Shown in pieces: positions 13,214 to 22,358 of a stretch of DNA of 64,000 nucleotides. Every line of letters starts with the position of its first letter. Within the stretch, counting starts at the first letter, position 1. The notes under the pieces are model-generated. The model was not told where the DNA came from. It was given only the letters and a program-made list of their open reading frames with translations, and ran no database searches. Origin of the DNA: Lentinus brumalis (taxonomy: Eukaryota; Basidiomycota; Agaricomycetes; Polyporales; Polyporaceae); contig MARA01000005.1 of NCBI GenBank assembly GCA_001792895.1, forward strand, positions 2,294,001 through 2,358,000. Reading direction: 5' to 3'. Both the position numbers and the translations under genes were made by a program.

Positions 13214-13258
13214 CCCAGTGAGAATCGACATAGAAACTCTGGGTAACCTCGGGTAACC
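13214..13258. repeat. left terminal inverted repeat (45 bp)
   Basis: Identical over 45 of 45 bases to the complement of 22220-22264. It ends with two GGGTAACC copies ten bases apart. Read on the minus strand it contains an ATG (13231-13229) that is in frame with the BTB exon beyond the element. Confidence 0.95.
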
Positions 13259-13351
13259 TCGGCGTGACCCCACAGACATACACAAGGTTACCCGTGGTCA
13301 TCCGAGGTTATGTGCGATCGGCACCAGAACCACCTTTTGACAGGTAACCTG
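13242..13351. repeat. left subterminal GGTNACC motif cluster
   Basis: GGTAACC at 13242, 13252 and 13343 and GGTTACC at 13286, with a degenerate GCGTGACC at 13261. The motif also clusters at the right end. Such subterminal arrays bind the transposase in plant CACTA elements; that function is inferred here. Confidence 0.6.
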
Positions 13352-13424
13352 AGATGTTCAGCGTAACATAGAGTAGCCATGGATAACAATATGTATACAC
13401 GCGTAGTAATTATGCACATGCGTC

Positions 13425-13785
13425 TACCCGCCTGCCCGCCCGCCCGCCTGCCCGCCCGCCCGCCTGCTCGCCCGCTCGCCTGCTCGTCCGCCCGCCCGCT
13501 CGCCTGCTCGCCCGCCCGCCCGCTCGCCTGCTCGTCCGCTAGTTCGTCCGCCTGCCTGCTCGTCCGCCCGCCTGCTTGCCTGCTCGTTCGTTCGCCCGCT
13601 CGTTCGCCCGCTCGTTGGCCCGCTCGTCCGCCTGCTCGCCCGCTCGTTCGCCCGCTCGTTCGCCCGCTCGTTCGCCCGCTCGTTCGCCCGCTCGTCCGCC
13701 TGCTCGTCCGCCTGCTCGTCCGCCTGCTCGTCCGCTCGTTCGCCCGCCTGCTCGTTCGTCTGGCTGCCTGCACCCGGGCTCACTG
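13425..13785. repeat. low-complexity tandem array of CGCCCGCT/CGTTCGCCCGCT units
   Basis: About 360 bp of C/T-rich plus strand built from 4-bp and 12-bp units such as CGTTCGCCCGCT. It is open in several frames on both strands only because of its composition; I do not call a gene. It sits in the left arm of the transposon and no matching host sequence is seen elsewhere in the window. Confidence 0.85.
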
Positions 13786-13855
13786 TCCGATCTCCTCATC
13801 AGCGCCCTGGCGGGGCAGCTCCTCCTCATCGAGCTTAACCCCATCAGTAGAACCC

Positions 13856-13879
13856 GAAATCCATTACTGGTATTAGGCC
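13856..13879. repeat. 24-bp inverted copy of the 3' end of gene A
   Basis: These 24 bases are the exact complement of 14266-14289, which encode the last codons of gene A (around KSITGIR). The two copies are about 390 bp apart in opposite orientation and could form a long hairpin in a read-through transcript. The rest of 13786-14249 shows no gene. Confidence 0.75.
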
Positions 13880-14249
13880 TATTAACACTTATTAACGGAC
13901 TTTCAATGATCAACCCATTGTCGCGTCCGCTCTCCTTCGGGCTTGCGGAAAGTTGGTGAGCGTACTGGGTACATCCTCCCGCACATGTGTACCAAATCGC
14001 GTGCGAGCCCGTTGAGATGCCGCAGTGCTACAAGCCGCACAGTGCAGATGGTGGGTGGGCGGCTGGTGGCTGTGCTTATTACGAGTTAATAGCCTCCAGT
14101 AATGGCATCCCAACATATCCGCCCATATCTTCATAACCGTTCACTCGTTCCTCTTGCGACGTGGCACATACCTTCTTCATGTTAGGCAACAGGTGTGTGC
14201 CAAATATGAGAGCAAACGGGTGCGCGTAGCGTTCGGTATTGAGGCGGCG

Positions 14250-16638
14250 CTAAAACGCAGATAATGGCCTAATACCAGTAATGGATTTCGCGAAGTACTG
14301 ATGCCAGCCCGCGGCAAGCTCGCGAGGAGTCTTCCATTTCTGTAGAATAGGTTAGTACTACACAAGGGACACGGGAGACCCATGGGACACACCTTGCGGT
14401 CGTTGTCTTTCATAGGCTTGTAGAACTTGTTGAAGTCCTCCTTCGTGCCGCCTGTCTCCATGTGCCAGAGGATGGCACAGAGATCCCTGTGTATTGTCGA
14501 TGTCAGTAGAGCTCATAATAAGCAGAGGAAGCGCACTTTTGGGTGCTGTCCTTCCGCCGTTCCGGGGGCCACACGCTGAGTGTCTTGGCGGTCTTGACCT
14601 TCTTGGCATTGCGCGGTAGAATGGGCGCAATCTGTGCCGGTGGCACATAGGTCCTCGCGGCCTTGGAGAGGATGGCTCCGCTGTGAGAATGATGTTAGTA
14701 CAGATGCGCCCAATGGCAGGGAGACTTACAACGGATTGGCCGCGCGGCCGCGCATGGGCTGTACAGCTGCGCCGCCGTTGGCTTCTGTGTACTCCTCTGC
14801 GGGGCTGGTGGTATCGGCCGTGTCGCCGCTCGCGTCCGTGACCGAACAGGCTGGCGTGACCTTGGCGTCCGAGTGGCCGAGAGAGGTCGTGGCATCTTCC
14901 AGCATGCCATGTTCGGGCGCGACGCCTGCGGTGACTGAGTCCACGAGATCTCCAGCGGCAGTGGCCGTTGCGTCGCCAGAGGACGTGGCCGTTGCGTCGC
15001 CAGAGGAAGTGGCCGTTTCGTCGCCAGAGGGAGTCGCAAGGTCCGTGGGGCCCAAGATCATGTTGCTGCCCAGGGTGAGGCTGCCAGAGAGCTGTGCGTT
15101 GCCAGCAGAGGAGCTGTCGTCGAAGCTGGCAGCGCGGTCTTCGGGAATCGACACATACTCGAGCTCGTCTGCGTCGCGGTCGTCGATACTAGCGTCCAGA
15201 GCAGGCAGGGGAGCAAGACTGTCGTTGATGTCGGTGTCGTCGTCTGCGCCTGTGGCTGGCAAGGTGCGCGCCCGCTTGAGAGGGGCCGCGCCGTCGAGCG
15301 CGTCGACGGGGTCGCGCTTGGAACACTGCGGCCGGTCCGCTTCGTCTGCGGTTCCGCTGATAGTGTAGTGTGCTGCATCTGTGAAAGATGTCGTCAGCGA
15401 GCACATTGTAATGACCCACAACTCACCTAGCGAGACGCTTTTCTTGGCAGCGTTCTTCGCCCGACGGGTGGCCATCTTCTTGTCGCGTGCTGCTTTGCAT
15501 GCGGCAATCTCCTCGACCAGCAGAGGGTCGTCCACACTCCGGGGGTCGACACCAGCCAGGTAGCCCCGTCGCCACTGAGACCAGTTTGCTTGGCCAAGGG
15601 TGTTAGCTTGCCATCCACCGTGACAGAACCCGAGCTCCGGGGCGTCGCCTAGGATCTGAGACTCGAAGTCGACCTTGAAGGCCGCCGGTGCGTTGAGCCA
15701 GGTCCTCGGGAGGGCGGTGGCACCGTGAGCCAGGGCGTAATTGCGCCAGATCTTGTAGGCGTGCCCACGGATCTCCTTGGCGCGTTCCTGGCTGACGGGT
15801 GTACCGTCTGGGTTGGTCAGATATGTGTCCTTCTCCTCACCTTCTGGGATGGCGGTGTTGCCTTTACGCTGGGTCTCGCCGGCCTTTGTAACCTTGTCCT
15901 TGCGGTTGCGCCAGCCATCGAGGAAAAAGTATGGGTGCTACCGGGCCTGTGAGCATGCAGAGGTGCATGTATGCGTGTTGTATGCGCGTACTCACCGTCT
16001 TCTGGTAATCCTTGTGTGAATACTTGACAATCTTGAACTTACCCTCCCGGGACATGGGCAGGTTGAACGCCTTGAGCGTCTCGTAGGTGATGCGGGTTCC
16101 GGCGAAGTGGGCGAGAGGTACGTCGTGGGACTCCTGATTTTCGTCTTCAGCCTTGGGCATGCGACTCACTGCCGATAGAGCGAGGGGATCGGGGGCGCGC
16201 ACTACGGTCGTGCTGACGAGATCGGGGGAGAGCGCGAGTGGTGGGACACCCATGCTTACAGGCACTCACATGAGTGCATATATGCGTCCTGTAATTAGGT
16301 CGACTCACCTGAGGCGGGCGCGGAGCGCAGCATTCTCCTGCAGGAGGTGTTCGAGTTCAGCGTTCTCCCGTCGGAGATGCTGCAACTCGGTGGTGGTGGA
16401 CATGGCAATGGCCGGGCGAGGCTTGTGTGGCGTTGTGCAGCGCGGAACCAAAAAGACACATGGGACTCACCTGGCCTTGCCCCGTGTTCCAAAACGCCAG
16501 CGGAGACACGGGGGGCGTTGGAAGCTCTCCGCTGAGTGGCCCGTGGGTTGCGATGGTCGCAGATCCCGGGATTGGCACGCCGATCTTGGGGATCGTCGAG
16601 ATCGTCGGGATCGTCGTCGTGCTTCCGACATTCGCCAT
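14250..16638 (-). CDS. transposon gene A, unknown protein of 663 residues, 8 exons
   Basis: Exons on the minus strand: 16638-16471, 16385-16309, 16254-15996, 15937-15427, 15378-14730, 14680-14537, 14486-14393, 14339-14250. All junction phases agree and the sum is exactly 664 codons. The N terminus is Ser/Thr/Pro-rich (TPPVSPLAFWNTG). It is followed by a short coiled coil of leucine-zipper type (about 57-81, RRENAELEHLLQENAALRAR). A globular-looking middle comes next (THPYFFLDGWRN, LPRTWLNAPAAFKVDF) and a lysine-rich helix. Then there is a long acidic, Ala/Ser/Thr/Asp-rich linker with three 24-bp repeat units at about 14963-15034, and a conserved-looking C-terminal block (WKTPRELAAGWHQYFAKS). 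I do not recognise the family. Its place inside the element, on the transposase strand, suggests an accessory transposition or regulatory protein, perhaps DNA-binding. Confidence 0.75.
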
Positions 16639-16963
16639 CGGTTGAGTGTTCTGGTCGTGTAGTATAACCCGCATGAAGTGCCGTGGGACTGCCGTGTCAA
16701 GAGGGTGCGATGGTGTGGAGGACAGAGGAGGAACAATGGAGACTGAGACTCTCGAGCGTGTTCGCGCGTGTGGCTGGACGGTCACGTGGGCGCGGTGTCC
16801 TTGGGCGCCAGGGTCCGTGCGCAATACTTGCTGCGTCTCTGCGGCCTACCTCTGTCTTGCACTGTCCTCTGCTCTCTTCGACAACTCGCGGCCGCAACAC
16901 CACCGCACCGCAAGGAGCCTACAAGCACCTCGACACACGACACAACGTTCGCGCGAGCAGACA

Positions 16964-17980
16964 ATGGAGGCGTCGAGCAGACAGTCCCAGGGCGAGAGTG
17001 TCACACAGTGAGTTTGGGTCTGATTATGTTTTACAGCACCGTTCATCTCGTCCTAGGTTTCTTGCGCGCGAGGGACCCACTCTCTTTGGTTGGGCAAGTG
17101 AGTTTCAAGACACGCCGGAGTTCCCCTCCACTTCTACATCCGTTGTGTGCGCGCGCCTCGCACGGGAGTCGTTTCGTCTTGCGCAAGTCGCTCTGCGCGT
17201 CGCCTGGGGGCTCGGCGGGCACATCGACGACCAAGAGGACGACACTACGGACTTTGTGATGATCAGACACGAGCTCACCACCGCCTTTCGCGCTCTTGTA
17301 GAAGTCATCCCGAAGGACGCGCGCCCTTTCCTATCGACACCCGCTGCCGCTCTCCAATGCACTCCCAGCCTTGAGCTGAGCGCAAACCCCCTCGCAGTCG
17401 AAGCTGCCATGCTCGCGCCGCAACCGCTGCGTGCTCCGCCGCCTCGCGATGCCCCAGGGTCGCTGAGCTCCCGCGACTCTTCGCCTCCCTTGCTATCTCC
17501 ACCGCGCAAGACCAGTCCCCCTGCGCCCATGCAGCCCAGTTCGCCGGCGTCCATCGAGGTTGTTGATTCAGACTGGGTCTCCCCCGGCCAAATCATCCCA
17601 TCCCGCCCCTCGTCACGTCTTTCCTCGACGGCTTCCTCGCCTCTACCGCCCGCCCATCTCGATCACACCCATCTCGATCACGCCCATCTTGCCGGCCTCG
17701 TCGCCAATGCAGTCCTCGAGCCGCTATGCGAGAGGCTTCTTGGCCACGCGTTTGTCAACGATCTTGCGACCCGCGTGGCGACCTTCCTCGGCCCTCGCAT
17801 CGACGACGCCATTGCTAAGGGGCTCGAGAACGGTGTGCGCCCTGTGGGTGGTGCCGACCTGCCGCCCCTCTACACGCCACCTTCCGAGGGCGATGCGTTG
17901 CCCGATTCTAAGAGACGCAAGCGCGGTACGTGTGCCCGCACTGTGTTGGCTCCAATCTGGCTGACCATTACGCAGGTTAA
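16964..17980 (+). CDS. transposon gene B, unknown protein of 305 residues
   Basis: Three exons: 16964-17007, 17057-17925 and a 5-bp last exon 17976-17980 ending in TAA; phases agree. The protein has a helical N-terminal part (REGPTLFGWASEFQDTPEF, SFRLAQVALRVAWGLGG), a long Pro/Ser-rich linker with AHLDHTHLDHAHLAG, a second helical block (VLEPLCERLLGHAFVNDLA) and a basic end SKRRKRG that could be a nuclear signal. No known domain is seen. It is transcribed towards the transposase's 3' end and away from gene A, whose start lies 325 bp upstream; the interval probably holds a shared promoter. The ATG at 16964 was chosen because it opens directly onto a GTGAGT donor that keeps frame. Confidence 0.6.
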
Positions 17981-18140
17981 TCCACGCACGATCCTGTCGT
18001 GTTCATCTCATCGCCCTCTTTGTACCCTTACGTACCTCTCTCTTTGCCTGTATCTTCAGCGTATGAAATCCCTGCAAGTGTATTGTCCCGTAGTATGTCC
18101 GCTCGTCGCCGATGACATGTAATTATGTGTACAAATAGAA

Positions 18141-21100
18141 TCAATCGATGTCAGGATCCTCTTCGTCTGCATTGTCGGGCTCCATGTATCCCTGCAATAT
18201 ACTAATCTCCATACCAAGCTTCTCACCCACATAGAACCTGTGACTGCGCAGGTCTGCGGCATCAGCGCGGCCTTCTTCTTCAGCAGTGAGGATCGCAGGG
18301 AACATTGCGACCACAGAGGCGATCTCCTTGGCCTCGACAACCAGACGGGAGTGCGGCTGGGCCATGCAAGCTGTCAGGACGCCAAAGGTCGTCCTGTAGA
18401 GTGCCTCATCCCGTGCTGAGAATGGTGCAAGCATGACCAGCGTGTGCTCATGCCTGTTGATGTCAATCTGGAAGAAATACTGCACTTCTGCATAGATATC
18501 ATTTGCGAGCTAGTGCATCACATGAGTCTGAGATCGCTAGGGGTAAATAGTGAGGTACATACCCGCACCATCCGCGCGCGACGAGGAATCTGGCCGGCGG
18601 CCTCCCACGCGCATTCCTTCCATGCCGTCCTGGCAATCTGACCTGTACGCCCGACACGGAGACGAGCCCATTTCTTGAAGAACGGGACCCACTCAGGTGC
18701 AATGTTGGCATTCTGTGTCTGGAAGAAAGCATGGATGGCGCCGTGTTCGGACTGCAACGTGACTGGATGTCTGGACCGCTCGCGAGCGCGCATGAGTACA
18801 TATCCATCGCCTAGGTCAACAGAAGAGGGTGGATCTCCAACATCTCGGACAAGGACAGGGTACATGGCCTGGAGTGCAATTTCCTGTGTATAGATATATA
18901 TATCATTATTATATCCATGCAAAGATCAATTTTGATACTACGCACCTGCACACGGCGCACGCAGCGCTGCGTGACAACAGCATATGGAAGCACATGCTGC
19001 TGACACTCTCCAGTAACATTTCCAATGAAGTTCTCCATACACCACTGGCAGTGCGTTGCCCCAGAGCCGAGGTCAAAGATTTCTGGGATGAGATGGACGA
19101 GCGCATGAATGCATGGACGGACGAAGTGGAGCCGTTCCAGGCGACGCTTGTAGAAGTGGGCCTCAAACTGCTCTACAAAGAGGATGAGGTGCTCATGTGC
19201 AGGTTGCAACTGCTCGACCTTGACTGAACGCTGCAACGCCACGCGAGCACCGGCCACAAGATGGCAGAAGTGGATAAAGAACTGGTGGGGGAGACAGTGG
19301 CGTAGGAGAGTAGGAAGGATGGTCCATGTGTATGTCATCCACTCTGCAGCCTTGTAACCGCTGGTGATCTTGAGTGCAATGTTCCTCGGAGTGTGTCCAA
19401 ATGAACCAGGGAGATAGCGACCATATGACTCCATCAGCGACCCATGCACCATCCATACACGAGGGTCGAGGAAGCAAGCCCAAGGCCAAGTGTCTGTGCT
19501 GTCCAGGTTCTTGTCGCATACCAGTGTCCCACGCAGGAGGGAGATGTAGTGCTCAGGGATGTTGAAAGCAAGCAGATGCATGGGATCCATAGGAAGGCAG
19601 GTTGGAAGGGACAGGAACTTGCCATCAAGCATGCCGAGGAAGATCGATGGCTTACCAAAACCTGTGAGGCAGCGCTCCTCCATATAATCGCCCTCCGTGC
19701 GGACGGCCCTGATGCGTGCGATGGCCTCACGGTATCGAGTACGCTTGGAATCTGCACCCTCAGGAGGGAGACGATAGTCGACGTCCGGGCCACCTCCACG
19801 ACGACTGGTGTAGTTGTGGGGTTTCAATGCCGCAGGGTAGTATGTCGAGCCACCAGGCTTGCTACGACCTTCTTGCTTGCAGCCCGTGCGACAGCCAAGG
19901 AAGCCCTGGTGACCAACCCCACCACTCAGAGGTATCAGACCAGGGGTATCAGCCGTTCCAAAGACGACATAGATGTTCTGGCACATGAGCTGCTCCTCGA
20001 TCGCATCCCAGACCATGAGCCCCTCGCGTTGGATGGCAGAGATGTGGTAGAATGTGGGGAATAGGAAGGAGTCCATGAGCTTGGGTTTGTTCGGGCCACC
20101 AATGACACCAGCAGGGAGGACAAACCGTTTCTTGTAGCGGTGCTCGGGTGGCAACTCGAAGACAACCCAGATCAGAAACCAGCAGTCCGAGCTCTTCGAT
20201 GCATAGAGCTGAGCGCCATCAACGGAGAACATGAGGACCATGTCATCGTCGGTGATGTTCGTCTCGTCAACCTCGTCAAGGTACAGGGCACCCTGAAACA
20301 GATCGTCGATCTCTGTTATAGGATTGACTTGCGCTCGGACACGCCTCGTAACCTCGCGACGATGCCGCATAAGTCGGGCAGTGTCCAAGGAGCTACGCAA
20401 GATCTGAAGCTGCGGGCCCACGGGGAACGTGCTGAACGTGCGACGAGAGACCCGCTTGCCTTTGGCTAACTGGATGGGATCATAGCGTGGTTCTCGTGTG
20501 GCGCAGATGGGGCAGCGATCAAGCTGGTCGAACGGACCGGTGTAAGCAAGGCAGCTGTTCATGCACATGTCGTGTTTGATGGGCTCAATGCCCGTCACCT
20601 TTGCAATGAGACGCTTCACACCCTCGTAAGACAAGACATCCTCCTCGGGGTGCGCGCGCATGAAAGCCTGGCGGTTATCTGCGTAGTTGTCCTCTGATGC
20701 TGCACCGCGGGCGTGGAACATCTCAATAGCCATCAGCTCGAGCCTGTCAAGCGCAGCTGGAGGACGACGAGGAGGATTCCGCATCCTCTCAACTGCCTCG
20801 CTCGACATCCCAGAACGCTCTAGCGTAGCCTCCTGGATCTCCTCAACAAAATCCTGACCAAGCTGCACATCTGGCAGCCGTGGGATACGCGGTGCGTTTG
20901 CTTGTTCAGCACGTCCTACCTCGGGATTGGCCTCATCTGGTGGGTCGGGCACCTCATGACGGTACAACGCAGCTCTCTCTCGACGCGCGGCACGTCTGGC
21001 CTCCTCCTGCTCGAGCTGGCCAGCTCGGAATGCCTCCTGTAGTGCACGAGCCTGCGCTGGTGTGAGCGGGGGCGGGGGCGGGGGAGGAGGAGGAGGAGGA

Positions 21101-21637
21101 GGCACGCCAGGGCCACGCGGAGGGGACGGCGGACGACGCGGAGGAGACGGCGGGCGACGAGGAGGAGACGGCGGACGACGCGGAGGGGACGGCGGACGAC
21201 GCGGAGGGGACAGCGGGCGACGAGGAGGAGACGGCGGACGACGAGGAGGAGACGGCGGACGACGAGGAGGAGACGGCGGACGACGCGGAGGAGACGGCGG
21301 CACCTGTGAATGAGCAGGTCAGTCGCATGGTTTTGTGCCAGTAAGATCAGACTGACCGTGCTGTAGCGACCTCTTTTTGGTGCGCTGGGGTTGGCGGGGG
21401 GCTGCTTGGAGGGCTGCGAATGGGCCCGCCTGAAGCTGGCACCGGGGCAGCGCGATGTTGCATGCCGCTGCCGCTAGCCCGAGGTTCGGACTGCGCACCT
21501 GCTCGCGACCCGCCCGCCGGGTCGTCTCGGAACTTGCGGTGCTTGCGGTAGACATCCTCTGTGACCGGCGTGCTCACTCCACCGCACTTCTCCCTACAAT
21601 TGCACATGCGGGTGAATTTGGGGTTAGTCGGATCCAT
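18141..21637 (-). CDS. Plavaka-type transposase (Tnp2 family)
   Basis: About 1,104 residues in four exons on the minus strand: 21637-about 21371, 21303-18946, 18883-18563, 18509-18141. The N terminus carries a Cys/His pattern (CNCREKCGGVS...YRKHRKF) typical of this family's leading zinc-binding domain. A proline-rich repeat (PPSPPRRP units) follows. A second cysteine cluster lies near 333-358 (HDMCMNSCLAYTG, RCPIC). The core reads FSVDGAQLYASKSSDCWF and GGPNKPKLMDSFLFP, then GHQGFLGCRTGC and DPMHLLAFNIPEHY, matching Plavaka/Tnp2 transposases that cut and paste DNA. Only the first junction is uncertain: a GTCGCT donor keeps frame, whereas the better GTCAGT donor at 21354 would need one extra base in exon 1, for example in the T run at 21374-21378. 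No internal stop is present. Confidence 0.9.
21112..21303. repeat. 21-bp coding repeats for a proline-arginine-rich linker
   Basis: About nine imperfect copies of a 21-bp unit (plus-strand form GGCGGACGACGCGGAGGAGAC) at the start of transposase exon 2, encoding PPSPPRR units. Confidence 0.85.
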
Positions 21638-21734
21638 CGCAGCGCGGGACGGCACGAGAGGCCGGGAACGATGGTGAGAATGAGCGCGCGCGCGATCGCG
21701 AGTACCGCGGGAGTGATGGAAATCCGATGACGGC

Positions 21735-21960
21735 GTGCAAGGTCGTGGCCGCGGGCGCGAGAGAGCGCGAGGACGAGAGAGCGCGAGGACGAGAGAGAGA
21801 GCGCGAGAGAGCGCGAGGACGAGAGAGAGAGAGAGCGCGACGGCGCGAGAGAGAGCGCGAGAGGGACAGCGCGAGAGGGACAGCGGGATAAAGGGAGACG
21901 GCAAGGGAGAGAGGGAGAGAGGGAGAGGGAGAGAGGGAGGGACAGTGTGCTGGCATGCGC
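21735..21960. repeat. purine-rich low-complexity array in the right arm
   Basis: About 225 bp of GAGAGCGCGAG/GGGAGA-type repeats upstream of the transposase start (21637). It lies where the transposase promoter should be. Several frames are open only through composition. The rest of 21638-22219 shows no gene. Confidence 0.75.
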
Positions 21961-22200
21961 CGGGAAGACAGAGGCGAGGCAGGGCAGTACTGCGAGCCGG
22001 GAGGACATGCGTATGGAGGGAGGTCGGAGAAATTGGAAGACATGAGTGCGTAAGCGGAGAAGTTGCAATTTCACAAGCGCCGACGGACATTGCGGAATTC
22101 TGCACGCCAGAATTGCAAACGACGACAATGTGACTATTTGCGTGAGCGTTTGAACAAGAAACGACAATCTACGTGTGTAGAATAGCTACGATCTCTCGGA

Positions 22201-22236
22201 GTTACCGCTGGTTACCTGTGGTTACCCGAGGTTACC
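22201..22236. repeat. right subterminal GGTTACC motif cluster
   Basis: GGTTACC at 22210, 22220 and 22230 with exact 10-bp spacing, plus AGTTACC at 22200. The 10-bp period (one helical turn) is the same as the pair in the left repeat. Confidence 0.65.
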
Positions 22237-22264
22237 CAGAGTTTCTATGTCGATTCTCACTGGG
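22220..22264. repeat. right terminal inverted repeat (45 bp)
   Basis: Exact complement of 13214-13258. Transcription entering from the BTB promoter meets TGA at 22259-22257 within the repeat. Confidence 0.95.
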
Positions 22265-22271
22265 GCTCACA
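22265..22271. repeat. target-site duplication, right copy (GCTCACA)
   Basis: Direct repeat of 13207-13213 immediately outside the right terminal repeat. Confidence 0.93.
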
Positions 22272-22358
22272 GCCCGCAGAGGCGTCAGCTCTTGCCACGA
22301 TGGTGTTGGCAAGATCATCGTCGATGTCGATGAGGTCGGAGGGATCCAAGCTGTTCAT
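22265..22358 (-). pseudogene. BTB/POZ-like gene, 5' piece of exon 1 with native start codon
   Basis: ATG at 22358 opens a frame (MNSLDPSDLIDIDDDLA...) that runs to the edge of the transposon. Its last bases GAG C join after excision, with one copy of the 7-bp duplication, to AG CCT GCG at 13206, so codons continue without a break as ...ASAGCEQPATRAAGA before the first intron. With the element present the frame ends after three element codons. The call rests on this exact junction and on the 324-codon total with the downstream exons. Confidence 0.85.

Larger units (their letters stand above)
13214..22264 (-). mobile_element. complete Plavaka-type (Tnp2/CACTA-like) DNA transposon, 9,051 bp
   Basis: The ends are perfect 45-bp inverted repeats (13214-13258 and 22220-22264), starting CCCAGTGAGAATCG and ending with its complement ...CACTGGG. 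They are flanked by a 7-bp direct duplication. Inside are a transposase gene (18141-21637, minus), gene A (14250-16638, minus) and gene B (16964-17980, plus). The arms hold low-complexity tandem repeats and several GGTAACC/GGTTACC motifs. The transposase has the zinc-binding N terminus and Tnp2-type core of Plavaka elements, a CACTA-related group abundant in Basidiomycota (family knowledge). Identical terminal repeats, a perfect duplication and open reading frames point to a recent insertion. Orientation is given by the transposase. Confidence 0.93.

Noticed and set aside
13379..13959. Long open frames on both strands over the C/T-rich array, rich in Pro/Ala/Arg
   Set aside because: They follow from the 4- and 12-bp repeat units, which are stop-free in several frames; no start, splice or domain support.
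14250..17980. Possibility that gene A or B encodes a TET/JBP oxygenase, as in some mushroom transposons
   Set aside because: Neither shows the HxD...H iron-binding pattern or related core motifs.
21573..22167. Minus-strand Ser/Leu/Pro-rich frames upstream of the transposase
   Set aside because: Low-complexity purine/pyrimidine array; only the segment from the ATG at 21637 is credible protein.
13207..22271. Reading the element as an LTR retrotransposon or Helitron
   Set aside because: Ends are inverted, not direct, repeats; there is a target duplication; and the enzyme is a Tnp2-type transposase with no reverse transcriptase or helicase.
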